In this document: piece by piece, positions 1-11,106 of the stretch
How positions within the stretch are numbered: position 1 is the stretch's first letter
Layout of the letters: each line of letters begins with the position of its first letter
Origin: Pachypanchax playfairii
Lineage: Eukaryota > Chordata > Actinopteri > Cyprinodontiformes > Aplocheilidae
NCBI GenBank assembly: GCA_006937955.1
Contig: SSNP01000353.1
Location: 203,556 to 267,555 of the forward strand
Length of the DNA stretch: 64,000 nucleotides
Direction of reading: 5' to 3'
Notes under the pieces: generated by a model
The model's database searches: none
What the model was told of the DNA's origin: nothing
What the model saw: the letters and a program-made list of their open reading frames with translations, nothing else
Position numbers and translations under genes: made by a program

Positions 1-1149
1 GACCCAGTGGGCTCAGCCAGCCAAGATTCGGCTGGACCATTTGCAACACTCTCCAGACACGATGCTCTTCTCCAGGCGCTAAGTGAACACCAGTGAGTCA
101 ACCACCAGAGGTTAGACCAAATTTCCACCATTTCCACCTCAGCCACCTTCGCAGCCTGTTCCTCTTCCGAGTTCCAGCCCTCCACCACCGGCTGCCAGCT
201 CTTGAGTGCGGGATGTCGCACTTCCTAACCCTGAGCACTTCGCCGGGAAGGCAGGTAAAGGGTCTGGATTTCTATTACAATGTTCCTTGACTTTTTGTCG
301 CTCACCCAAGTCATTCCCGGATGATGCTGCTAAAGTAGCCCACATCATCGGGTTACTGCGGGGTCGTGTGCTCCACTGGGTGGAGGCACGTTATGACTAC
401 AATATAAATTCCACGTACGCCCTTGAATGTGTTTCTGTTGGATTTTGAGCAGACTTTCAACCATAGACGTTCAGAGACGGAGATCACGCAGCAGCTCCAC
501 CACCTGAAGCAGGGTCGGCAGTCCATGGCAGACTTTGCTATCGACTTCAGAACCCTGGCAGCCGAATCTGGATGGAATACACCTGCTTTGAAAGGTGCGT
601 TTTTGGGAGCATTAAAGAAGCACCTGCGTGATCCCCTGGCTTATCGTGATGAACCCGCATCCCTGGAGGATCTGATTACTCTCGCCATCCGTATGGATAA
701 GAAGTTATCTGGTCATCAGCGTGAAGAGGAAAGCACAGCGCGGTTCAACATCAACCTGTCTCCCCTTGACCCGCTAAATCACCCCCTTCTGCCTCCGGGG
801 AAGAGCCGATGCAACTACTCCCCAGAGGAGAGACAATGCCGGATTGAGGTGCGAGAATGCCTCTACTGTGGGTTAATTGTACATTATTTATCCAGCTGCC
901 CCTCACGGTTAAACCCCAACGACCGCCAGTGAATCCGGAAGACCTGGCAGTCCCTGAAGAAAGCTCCCTTTTAACTTTTCCAGTGACATTATTAGTCTCT
1001 TATTACTCTTTTCAGACCCGAGCCCTTGTTGATTCTGGCTGTGAGCAGAATTTCCTGGATGCAGCTCTGGCAACTCAGCTTAAGCTCCCGCTGCAATCTT
1101 ACCCTCCTTCCATATTAATTGGAAGGAGGGTAAGGGGGGGGGGGGGTAC
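1..1149 (+). mobile_element. Ty3/gypsy (Sushi-like) LTR retrotransposon, gag and protease remnant
   Basis: Three overlapping plus-strand frames (about 206-448, 423-932 and 857-1135) together read as a retrotransposon Gag followed by an aspartic protease start. The first two give a capsid-like region. A single zinc knuckle (CLYCGLIVHYLSSCP) lies near 860-905, and the protease motif ALVDSGCEQNFLD lies near 1021-1062. Frame shifts between the pieces show it is not functional. The protease breaks off near 1110 and runs straight into a purine-rich tract, so reverse transcriptase, RNase H and integrase are missing. The 5' end lies outside the window. The family call rests on the Gag/zinc-knuckle/protease order and resemblance to fish Sushi-class elements. 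Confidence 0.75.
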
Positions 1150-1500
1150 TGTCATGGCAAGTGTTTGTGTGACTGTGTTTTTGTGTGTCGAGTGAGCTTT
1201 CCTTTCAGAGTACCATCTATGCTGGAGAGTGGTGCAGGCTAATTGACAATGGCTGGCGGAGATCAGGCTGATGAGGAGCTGGAGCGTATTTAAACTGCAA
1301 GCAGACCTACAGTCGATGCTGGTCGACCATACCAGTAACAGTGTAACCCTGTCTTCTCTCCAGGATAACCATTTGCGCTCCGGCTCCTCCAGCCCAGCTG
1401 TGGAGCTCCTCCTGAGTTACCTTCTCCCGAGCGCCTCTGTGAACCTGATCCAGAGCTACTCTGTGAGTTTGAACCAATAAGCTGGATGCCAACAGCTGGT
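1150..1500 (+). mobile_element. Candidate 3' LTR of the gypsy remnant
   Basis: A polypurine tract ending in a run of about 13 G (about 1123-1146) is followed at 1150 by TGTCATGG, the expected start of an LTR. A TATA-like GTATTTAAA lies near 1287-1295. I could not identify a matching CA-end or target duplication, so the right boundary near 1500 is a guess and the LTR may be truncated. Confidence 0.45.
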
Positions 1501-2222
1501 AAAAAAAATAAAAAGTGGTGTTATAGAGAGCTATTTCATGATGGGAACGGGGAAATGTGAGTTTAACGCAGCTTGGGTGGATAAAATGTACATTTTTACT
1601 GCACCATGTGCAAGAAGAGGATTTATATGACTTATAATTAGTCAAAAGTCATAAATGCATTTTGCATGCGCACAGTGAACACTGAGCGAATAAAAGTGAT
1701 TTGCGTGAGGAAGTTGTTACTTGAGAGTAAAAACATATATGGCAAGAGATAATTTCTATACAGTCTCGACAGGCTCACAAGAGTTTGCACATGTGAACCA
1801 ACGAGCACACAGCAGTGACAAGCACTCGCTTGAATCTCAAACGCACTTAGTTGCACAATCTATGCTTCTTGAAATCAGACTTTTGGCACTGTGGAAGCAG
1901 TGATGCTAACAGCTTTTAGCCAGCAGCATGCTAGGCGTAGTTTCAACTGCGGGAGCTGCCAAATACTAAGGAAAAAAGGAGTTGTGACGAAACAGATACA
2001 GGCCGTTCGGACTCGGGAGAACTCGGGTTTTATCACCACCTGCATAGTTTGAGAGATAAAAACTGAAAGAGAAGTTGTTGACCTGTTTTCACACCCACTA
2101 TGAAGGAAAGAACACCTGTGGAGCTAAAAAATTCAAAAGAAACCTCTGAAAAAATGTTTTTCCTTCAGTTCCTACATTTCAACTGCCTGGTGCTCTGTTT
2201 TAGCAAGTGAGCTGCTAAACAA
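1501..2222. other. No gene seen
   Basis: AT-rich sequence with no coding frame that resembles a known protein. It lies between the gypsy remnant and the left end of an old inverted-repeat element. Confidence 0.5.
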
Positions 2223-3072
2223 GGGTGTTTCTCAATGTCAAGGTGCCTCGCAGTGCCTTGGTAGAGGAGGCGCCTTGCTTACGAGGAAACTGGAACAAAC
2301 TTAACTCACGTGAACTTAATTGCCTGCCGACCCATCCTAGTAGCATTCCTTCAGCCATGGAACTGGAAATGTTAAAGTGCAACTAACCCCCAAATCAGCT
2401 TTTTTTGCTGATAAGCTCTATAAATGAGTGTCATATAGTACTAACTACATTTCTGGGTATTGTTTTTGGTATTTTAGCTTATTTTTATACAACTATTCAT
2501 TTTATACCAAAAACCGTTAGTGGAGCACTCTCTTCAGGTTAAAACGTTTACTATTGGCTGAGACCTTATTTTCTGTATTTGCGATATCAGGATTCTGCCA
2601 CTGTGGAGTATGAAAGAGCTCAGTCTTGGCCACACCTCCGTTCAGCAGCAAGATGGAGTTTGAACAGTTCATTTTAGTGCAATGTTTGTAACTATGCAAA
2701 AACGTGCTTTTTGCAAGCTACTGAATGGTTTTCTCTTTATGCTGAGATACTTTGGTTTATAAGTTGGACACCTCTCTGAAACACGTTTTCTGTTGCGGAT
2801 AATGATGTGCAGCGGGCGCGCGCATATGGTGAGGCTGAGTCACAGATATTACACAAGTTTTTTTTTTATAACAATGTGTTTATTGATTTAATGCATCAAT
2901 ACAACTTCCAGCATTTAAGAAAAGACCCTTTGCAGCAAGATTGTATCATACAAAAAGAAGATAATTAACAAGAACATTATGCAAACATTTAAGAAAGAAA
3001 AGAGAAAAAAAGGAGAAACAATATACATGCTCATATACATACATGTACAAATACATACATATATGCACATAT

Positions 3073-3076
<4 letters not shown>

Positions 3077-3123
<47 letters not shown>

Positions 3124-3126
3124 CAG
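3077..3126. repeat. (AC)n microsatellite in the L1 3' UTR
   Basis: About 20 AC units in a row, one interrupting G, and a few more units, flanked by ATAC-rich sequence. Confidence 0.95.
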
Positions 3127-3249
3127 ACATACATTAATACACATACATACAAAAAAAATAAAATGACCGACCTTCCCAGTTTAGATTAAGATTTACAAAA
3201 AAATACTATTCAACTGTAGGTTTACAGTGACAGATTAAAATAAGTCAAA

Positions 3250-6200
3250 TTAAGGATCTAATGTTAAATCAAAATTGTCCACAAAAAGTTTAAATGGTCC
3301 CCAGATCTTTTTAAATGTTGACAACTTTCCTTTCCTAAAACATGTAATTCTTTCTAGAGGAAACACTATGAGCATCTGTTTCACCCAGTGCACCAGTTTT
3401 GGCCTATTACTTTTTTTCCAAAATATTGCAAGTGTTCTTTTGGCTTGTAAAAAACACATGTCCATCATGACTTGCTCCCTCTTTGTAAACTCGTATCTCT
3501 TATATATTCCCAGTATAAAAAGCACTGGATCCTTTGGGATGTCCTTTGCGATGATTGTCTCGACAGCGCTCTTAACCTCATCCCAAAAAATTCCCACCTC
3601 AGGACATTCCCACATGCAATGAAACAATGTTCCCTTTGCATTGCATTTTGAACATACATCAGGTATATTTCGATTATATCTGTTCAGTTTTTCTGGTGTT
3701 ATATAGATCCTCATGAGCCACTTATACTGGAGGAGCCTAAATCTAGTATTGACTAGTTGTTTATGTGCCTTTGTACATGCTGACTCCCAATCCTCTGTTG
3801 AAATATTTGCAAATAAGTCCTCATTCCATGCCCTCAACTTGGAATCAGAGTTTTCAGTTGAGTTGGACAATAACAAATTATACAACTCAGATATTGCACC
3901 CTTATTTATACTTTTAGAGACAATTTTTTCCAAAGCAGTCTTTTTAGGTTTAATAAGATTATTCTGACTAGTGCTGATAAAATGTCTAAGCTGCAGGAAT
4001 TTAAAAAGGTATTTCTTGTCTATATTGTACTGGCAAGTTATTTCCTCAAAAGACAATAGAGTATCTGAATCTGGTTTATACATGTCTTGAATTGTCTCTA
4101 ATCCAATCAAAGCCCACTGTTGAAAAACAGCATCTGCCCGTCCTGGAATAAAACGCTGGTTCCCCCATATGGGAGTGTAGGGAGACAAGCCATAAGGCTC
4201 CTTTAAATATTTACATACTTTAAACCAAATTTTAATCATATTCTTCAAAATTGGGTTTTTACTTTTTTTAACCAGATTGGAAGCCTTATCTGAATAAAGA
4301 AATTGTGGCAATGGCAAGTTCAGACCCTCTGACTCCATTTCCCTCCACACTGGGGCATCTTTTGTTTGAAAATAAAATTTAACTGACCGCAGTTGTGCTG
4401 CCCAATAATACCAAATTACATTTGGACACTTTAGTCCTCCTTTACTGTACGGCAACTGCATCAAAGACAACCGAATTCGAGCCTTCGAGTTTTTCCAAAT
4501 AAATCTTATGAATAATTTTTTAGCCTTTCCAAAAAAATCAGTAGGTGGGGGCAGTGGAACATTTTGAAAAACATATAGTATTTTCATTTTTATAGCACTA
4601 ATTCTACCAATCAAAGACAGTGGTAGGGACGTCCATCTGTCAGCTAGTCCCATTATCTCATTCATCAAGGATTCATAATTAAATTTGACAACCAAATCTA
4701 ATTTGCGCCTAATTTCAATACCTAGATAAGTAAAATAATCCATCACCTTAAATGGTAAAGCCTGTGAAACTGGATTTTCAGATTCTCTCTCATTGAGCAG
4801 CAGGATGGATGACTTACTATTGTTGATGCTATAACCTGAGATTTTACTAAAGTCCCCAATAAGATTTAGAATGCCTGGAATCGTTCTACTGATATGCGAG
4901 ATGAACAAAATAATGTCATCTGCATAAAGTGCCACTCTGTGTTCAGTTTTGCTAAAAAATATGCCATCTATTTCAGTTCTGTTTCTTATGGCTATTGCCA
5001 AAGGCTCTATTGCTAGGGTAAACAGGAAAGGTGAAAGAGGGCAGCCCTGGCGACACCCTCGCTTTATCCAAGTGGGTGGTGAGACGTTTCTGTTTGTTAT
5101 TATTTTTGCTGTTGAATTTAGATACAACAATCGAACCCATCTTAAAAATTTATTCCCATATCCAAATCTTTCAAGGACATCTAAAAGATAAGGCCATTCT
5201 ACCTTATCGAAGGCCTTTTCGGCGTCTAAAGACAAGAGGGCCTTGTCTGTAGTTTCCTCTAGACCATGAATTATATTAAGGACCCGCCTAACATTGTGGA
5301 ATCCCTGTCGTCCAGGGATGAATCCATTTTGATCCATATGTATAACATAGGGTAGGGTGTCTTGAATTCGGTTCGCCAAAACTTTGCATAAAATCTTAAG
5401 ATCAGCATTTAATAAGCTAATTGGTCTCATATTTGCAAAAGAATCATTTGGCTTTCCAGGTTTTGGCAGTAAGGTTATTAATGCAGCAGTAAGTGATGCT
5501 GGTAGGCTTCCACACTGAAATCCCTCTAAAAACATTTCCAAAAGGGGTTTAAGCAGTTTAGATTTAAATTTCTTGTAAAGGTCTATTGGAAGTCCATCAG
5601 AACCTGGTGTTTTTCCTGCCCTCATGTCATCAATAGCCTTGCTAATTTCCATTCCTTTCAGATCTGCTTCCAACAACTCCATAAATTTGTTTGGGACTTG
5701 TGGGATTTCCAAACGGTCTAAAAAAGTGTTTCGACTAGCCACATCATCTGGTGTCTGAGAGTCATATAGCTTTTCATAAAACTCTTTGAATTCTTTGTTT
5801 ATCTTAACAGGATCGGTTACCGTATCTACATTGCTTTTTCTAATTGAAGTTATTGCCTTTCTTGTTTCCAACTGTCTAATTTGCCATGCTAACAATTTCC
5901 CAGTTTTCTCACCTTGCTCATAAAAAGTTTGATTAAGCCTAATAATATCAGCAGCTGCCCTATCTACTGACATTCTGTTATATTCTGCTTTTAGAGTCAA
6001 TAGTTCCTTTTCAACAGTGGTTGTATAGTTATTGATCACCTGATTCTGAACATTTTTTATTTTTGCTTCTAATAGCAATCTCTTCTTACGTAATTCTCTA
6101 GTTTTAGATGAGGTGTAGCTTATTATATGTCCCCTTGGAACAGCTTTGAAAGCATCCCATCTAACTGTAGCAGTTGTTTCTGTTGTATTGTATTTAAAGT

Positions 6201-6285
6201 AATAATCTATTTCCTCCCTCCTTACACAAGTTAATTCAAATTTAGCTTTTGCTATGATCAACAAAAATATAGAGATGAGCCTCAT
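3250..6285 (-). pseudogene. L1 ORF2 reverse transcriptase, endonuclease domain missing
   Basis: An uninterrupted frame of 1011 codons. Reverse transcriptase blocks occur in order: LITLLPKPGKP, the RPISLLNADLKI block, SLDAEKAFDKVEW (first catalytic Asp), GCRQGCPLSPFLFTLAIEPL, and ALYADDIILF (YADD active site). Near the C-terminus a zinc-knuckle-like CSKCNAKGTLFHCMWECP is present, as in L1 ORF2. A full ORF2 is usually about 1250 residues; the missing N-terminal part is the APE-type endonuclease. The first Met is probably chance sequence from the truncation joint, since L1-like residues begin about 15-20 codons later. The long open frame without stops suggests a fairly young insertion. It cannot mobilise itself as it stands. 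Confidence 0.85.
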
Positions 6286-7742
6286 TTTATGCCACTTAAG
6301 CTGCTCTAGTACGAACCATCAGCTAATGGTAGTGTGGTTGCACACAGCTGCATTTGTTTGTAGAGTCACACGATATTACTGGAGCTAATAGCATTGGCTA
6401 ACAACAATGTACCAGTAGAGAAGAGCCCCATTCTATGCCGCCAAGCCACTGCAGGCCAAACTACCAGCTCGAAGTGATACGGATCACAGCTGCTCGTCTC
6501 GTCTACATATTCCTCCATTTCAGTTGTCCCTCTCTGGTGAGTGTGTCAGTCAGAGTGACATGTCAATCACAGCCCAGCATGCCCCTTTTTTCTTGCATCT
6601 TTTAAATTTCAGACTGTATCCAGGAAGGGAGGGAGGGTGAGTTTTACTGTAATAAAAATAAAATAAAAATAAATATAAAAGCAAGTTAGTACCTTCTAGC
6701 CACTGAAGCTGCAACTACTAAGCAACTAACCAACCATATAACTGCTTTGGATCTAAAAAAACCCATTTTAGATATAAACCCGGTAGCAACAATTAGTTAA
6801 CTTACATTTTAACTGGAAATTTGCCTTGGAAGTAGCTGCTGTTGGTTCCCGAACCACCATTTTTGGAAAATATTGCAATGTATTCTGGGAAATTTTTGAC
6901 AGAGGGAAGGCATCAAGGCACCTCCCACGTATCCTTGGTAAGTTAGCTAAACGGCACACAAACCAAGGACTGTCGCCTCGGTAGCACATGAACATTAGAA
7001 CGCGCCTTGATACTTGTCTATGCAACCGGGGTGGGACCAAGGCGAGGTTCCTTGATATTCAGAAACATCCAAAGACTTTTTAACATACAAACCTGTTAGT
7101 CAGATGCTGGGAAATTCTCTATGGCAAGCCAATAAGGTAAAAAATAGCCACATATTATAGCCTATTCCCCATATTAGGCAACCCCCAATGGTGCCCGCTA
7201 CTCTGCCCGTTATTGGATGGTATATGTAAACAAAATGCCAATGTTGTGCCTGTCAAAATAAACAGTTTTATTATAGTTTACTTCAAATAAATTTTTTAAA
7301 GAAAATACAATATTTTCATTCTACACCTGTCTAAACACCCTGTGGAGGTATTTTTTTTTTGTTAAAAATATTGCTTTTTATGAAAATGTTCCATATTGCA
7401 CCTTTAATGTCTGTATAATACAGGTGCTGAAAGAGTTGACAATAATTTATATATCTGGTACATTTCACATGTTTTTAAGGTTTCCATAAATCGGAGAGAT
7501 GAGGAGGAACTAGTCCTGAGAAGAGACGGCTTTGTCCGTCTGACTGGACTCTGAGCTGCAGCGAGGACTTCAGGGCTTAGGACTCTGATCTGCAGTGGGG
7601 ACTTCAGGGCTGAGAACTTTGACAGGATTGGACAGACAGTCCTGCTTAAAGATGGCATTACACCAACCGCGTTTAACCTTCCAGTTTATATTTAAAGAGT
7701 TTGTGTTTCATTGACCAACAATAATTCAAGGTCTATAAGATA

Positions 7743-9645
7743 CAGGTTGTGGAAATAATTATTTGACCCCCGTATTTGACCCAATGACAAAGGAATGAAA
7801 AGTCTGAGAACAGTAATAATAATGGTAAGTTTATTTAAACAGTGTCAGATAGCACATCAAAAGGAAAATTGAAAAAATAAATTTTAAATAACAGATAGAA
7901 ACTGATTTGGATTTAATTACGTGAAAGTAACTATTTGAACTCTCTAACAACAAAAAAACCTTAATACTTAGTGGCAAGACCTTTGTTTACAAGCACAGAC
8001 ATCAAACATTTCTTGTAACTGATGACCAAGTTTGCACACATTTTAGAGGGAATTTTGGTCCATTCCTCTTTGCAGATCATCTCTAAAATCACTAATGTTT
8101 CGAGGATGTCTCTGTGCAACTTTGAGCTTCAGCTCCCTCCATAGGTTTTTGATTGGATTAAGCTCTGGAAACAAACTAGGGCTGCGTTTCCCAAACGAGT
8201 TAAGAAGCTCTTAGCGCTAAGATCTTCTTTGGAGCGCTCTTAAGAGCGCTGTGAAAGAAGAACGCGTTTCCCAGAGTCGCTCTTAGCTTAAGAAGATCTT
8301 TCACTAAGAAGGAAATAAATACATACATAAATACATTTTACCTATCAAAGAAATTCTCCCAGGACAGGAACTGTCAGGATCTCAGCAGCTGGTGTGTGGT
8401 GTTTGTGTTTTGGACTAATTGTCATTGCAGGGCTTGGCAGCAGCTTGATGAGTGACTGCAGGTGTGGCTCGTTACCCAGCTCAGGAGAGCTGGGTATTTA
8501 AGCAGAGGAGGAACTGGAGACAGACGCCAGTTTGTTCCACTACTTTACGTGGTAACGTGTGGCCTGAGCTAGTGTTCTGAAAGTTATTATTACTACTCGT
8601 GTTTAACCTGCCTTCTCCTTCCCCTCTCTCAGTCCCGTTACCTGGAGCGCTCCTCCAGGGTTGAGTAGCCGTCTGCCGCGCCATCAGGAGGACTCTCTTG
8701 CCACGGGTTCCTGAGGTCGTGTGTCCCACAACCATCTCCCCTGCCTGGCTTCCCTGTCTGTCTCTGGTCCCCTCTGGAATCCACACCTGCCCCAGAACAG
8801 CCGTCTGCTGTCACCCCTGCCTCAACGTCTTCTGTGGATTCATCTACGCACACTGGATCTAGTCTCACACTCTCTGCCACCACCACCGCTGCTGGTTCCC
8901 TGGACCCCCAGCTTTGCACATTTCATATTGTTGTGTATAAACCTTACCACTGTACATATTAAAATCACTGCATCTGATTTCCTGGTTCGGTGAGTGTGTT
9001 TGGAGTTTGGGTCAACCTTGGAGTTCAAAAAAACCGTTAAAACATGACAGGAACACTAATTATGATGTTATTTTTACCTTTTTTGCATTGTCAGAGCAAA
9101 TGTTTGGACACACCCTAAGGAGATGGACCCAACAATGGCCGCCAGGATCCAAAAGGCTTTTATACAGAAATTATCAGAGAAGGATCATAAAAATATGTTT
9201 TAGAAAACCAACAGGACACACTCGACTTAAACAAGAATACTGTCTAAACTTCCAATGACATCTTGTTATGAAGTAAGTTGTCAATTCACACTTTGGTGGC
9301 ATTTTTTATCAGAGCAGCATAAATCCTCAGAACACCACTTCCGGCTGCGACCCGAATTACTGAAGTTAGTAAGTGTAATATAGGGGGACCAGAGGTGTCC
9401 AGAGTGATGAAGATGAACATGTTTTTGGGGAGTATTCACTTAGACAAGTTTCAAAACAGTAGGTTAAAGTTTTAAAAGTTATTTTGAACTGCTTTAAAGT
9501 TATTTTCCTTTTAAAGTGCTATCTGTCACTGTTAAACCTGTCATTAAAATGATACCGTTCTCAGACTTTTCATTCCTTTGTCATTCCTTTTGTGATAAAC
9601 TTAAAAAATCAGCAGGGGGTCAAATAATTATTACTCCCACTTTAT
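7743..9645 (-). mobile_element. Decayed Tc1/mariner element (interrupted)
   Basis: Long inverted ends match each other: the left end (about 7750-7860, AATAATTATTTGACCCC, then GGAATGAAAAGTCTGAGAAC) and the right end (about 9520-9640). On the minus strand, 7975-8165 retains the 3' part of a Tc1-type transposase, including the PIKNLWRELK-like block. The transposase stops at about 8170, where foreign sequence begins (a GGGCTGCGTTTCCCAAACG repeat, then the solo LTR). It is inactive and older than the intact Tc1 copies elsewhere in the window. Confidence 0.7.
8372..9049 (+). mobile_element. Solo LTR with perfect 5-bp target duplication
   Basis: The 678-bp block starts TGTCA and ends TGACA, and it is flanked on both sides by GGAAC (8367-8371 and 9050-9054). 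A TATA-like GGGTATTTAAGC lies near 8489-8500. No internal retrotransposon sequence is present. Loss of the interior by recombination between two LTRs is the usual explanation. The superfamily (gypsy or ERV) cannot be told from the LTR alone. Orientation is inferred from the TATA-like box. Confidence 0.85.
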
Positions 9646-10089
9646 ATGACATATAAATATATTTACTAAATAAATATGTAATATTATTTGACACTTTAGT
9701 TCTTGTTTCTTCAAGCTGTATAAAGTTTTTAAAACAGCAATTTTTAGATTATGTTCTCTGTGCAGGTGAGGGTTAACACAGTATTTCCTCTTGTATATTT
9801 GTAAAATGAAATCTGGAATCTATTTTGTTTTGCAAATAAATTTAACTTTCTTGTTGATACGATATAATTATTCATAAGTACGTAGTGTCATAACTACATC
9901 TGATGCTCATAAAAACCCAAACCATCTGAAAATTGGTGTGAATTTGAGCAAGTTATAGCTATTTAAAAATTTCCTGCAGTATAAACACCGTGTTATGAGA
10001 GAGTTCACTGTGGTAAGATGACCGCCATTTGCAGATGTTTACTCCATTGGCCAAAAGCAGCGACGAGTCATCTAGTGTTTATATTAAAA

Positions 10090-10672
10090 AAAATTCTCCT
10101 CTCGCCACTTAGGCGGTGTTTTTTCCCATTCCAAGCTTGGGTCCTCTACCAGAGGCCTAGGAGCTTGAGGGTCCTGCGCAGTATTTTAGCTGTTCCGAGT
10201 ACTGCACTTTTCTGGACTGAGATCTCTGAGGTTCTTCCATGGATCTGCTGGAGCCATTCCTCCACTTTGGGGGTTACTGCCCCAAGTGCTCCAATTACCA
10301 CGGGTACTATTGTCACCTTCATCTTCCAAGTCTTCTCTAGCTCCTCTCTGAGCCCTTGGTATTTCTCAAGTTTCTCATGTTCCTTCTTCCTGATGTTGCC
10401 ATCACTTGGTATCGCCACACCCACCACAACTGCTTACCTCTGCTCTTTATCAACCACCTCGCCATTACCATCCTGTCTGTCTGGATCTGGAAGTCCCACA
10501 GGATCTTTGCTCGGTCATTCTCCACCACCTTTGGAGGTGTTTCCCACTTTGACCTTGGGGTTTCTAGCCCGTACTCCGCACAGATGTTTCTGTATACTAT
10601 GCTAGCCACTTGGGTATGACGTTTAATGTATGCTTTCCCTGCCAGCATTTTATACCCTGCTGTTATGTGCTA
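10090..10672 (-). pseudogene. LINE C-terminal fragment, R4/Rex6-like (restriction-enzyme-like endonuclease type)
   Basis: Two overlapping minus-strand frames (10337-10648 and 10146-10427) give the C-terminal part of a LINE protein. Recognisable blocks are RNICAEYGLETPRSKWE, KVVENDRAKILWDFQIQTD, VAIPSDGNIRKKEHEKLEKY and SVQKSAVLGTAKILRRTLK, ending GLW. This tail is familiar from fish LINEs with a C-terminal restriction-like endonuclease. The frame shifts near 10430 and the expected PD..(D) endonuclease core is scrambled there. Only the last ~170 codons remain. Assignment to R4/Rex6 is from family knowledge and is the least certain part. Confidence 0.6.
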
Positions 10673-10943
10673 TATATATGTCTGTGAAGTAAAATGTCCA
10701 TAGAGTTTACTCCAGTCTTTATTTAGTGAACTACATTTTTGTCTTGTCTCTTATTTAGTCTTTGAACATATGTACTGATTTAGTCCCAGTTATTGTTTAT
10801 CAATGGGAGCTTTAGTCTTGTCTCATTTTTGACCTAAATTAATTTCATCAATGCAAATTTTTCACTGTTTAGTTTTCATTACCCAAAATAACACTACTGC
10901 AAATCCAGTCAAAGTATTGTTTTTGTTTGTGTGTGTATTACAG
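10673..10943. other. Intergenic or intron, no feature seen
   Basis: AT-rich sequence running up to the polypyrimidine tract and TTACAG acceptor of the first visible trypsin exon. The signal-peptide exon expected upstream was not found here. Confidence 0.5.
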
Positions 10944-11106
10944 GTCAATTGGATATTCCACAGGAGCGCATAGTGGGAGGCTATGCACCGGTTCCACACT
11001 CCATCAAGTACATTGTATCGTTACAAACGCTGGATCGTCAGCATTTGTGTGGTGGCTTCTTGATAAATAGATTCTGGGTAATCACAGCAGCACATTGTAA
11101 CATTGG
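10944..11106 (+). CDS. Trypsin exon 2 (activation site and His57)
   Basis: Acceptor TTACAG ends at 10943 and donor GTGAGC starts at 11107. It begins in phase 1 and ends in phase 2. It encodes QLDIPQER, then IVGGYAPVPHS, the CGGF segment and TAAHCNIG. An exon of this content at this phase is normal for vertebrate trypsins. Confidence 0.92.

Larger units (their letters stand above)
2857..6285 (-). mobile_element. 5'-truncated L1-type LINE
   Basis: A minus-strand LINE with its 3' end at the T-run near 2859-2868, a 3' UTR with a CA microsatellite (about 2869-3249), and an ORF2 remnant. The 5' end is cut inside ORF2 near 6240-6285, as is usual for L1 copies, so the endonuclease domain and ORF1 are absent. 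Confidence 0.8.
2223..7070. mobile_element. Old DNA transposon or MITE with imperfect terminal inverted repeats, holding an L1
   Basis: The left end (2223 on, GGTGTTTCTCAATGTCAAGG) matches the reverse complement of the right end (7041-7070, GGATGTTTCTGAATATCAAGG), and both continue into CCTCGC. The interior shows no transposase. The L1 at about 2857-6285 accounts for most of the length. Superfamily is unknown and no target duplication was clear. Confidence 0.5.
7400..10080 (+). repeat. Dispersed repeat family, copy 1 (interrupted)
   Basis: The stretches 7404-7610 and 9690-10080 match, in reverse orientation and in order, the stretch 15430-16205. Shared blocks include GACAATAA...TTTCTGGTACATTTCA, the GAGGAGGAACT...CTGAGAAGAGACGG block, the TTGTATATTTGTAAAA block, and a CCATTTGC...CATTGGCCAAA end. 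Copy 1 is split by the Tc1 relic at 7743-9645. No coding capacity was recognised, so it is an unclassified repeat, perhaps a non-autonomous element. Confidence 0.65.

Noticed and set aside
2915..3152. Cys/Val-rich minus-strand frames
   Set aside because: They come from the (AC)n microsatellite in the L1 3' UTR.
10018..10605. 195-codon plus-strand frame
   Set aside because: It is antisense to the LINE C-terminal fragment, whose minus-strand reading has clear protein similarity.
9007..10943. Trypsin signal-peptide exon
   Set aside because: I looked for a short Met-plus-hydrophobic exon ending in phase 1 with a GT donor. None was convincing, so it is probably upstream of the window or hidden among repeats.
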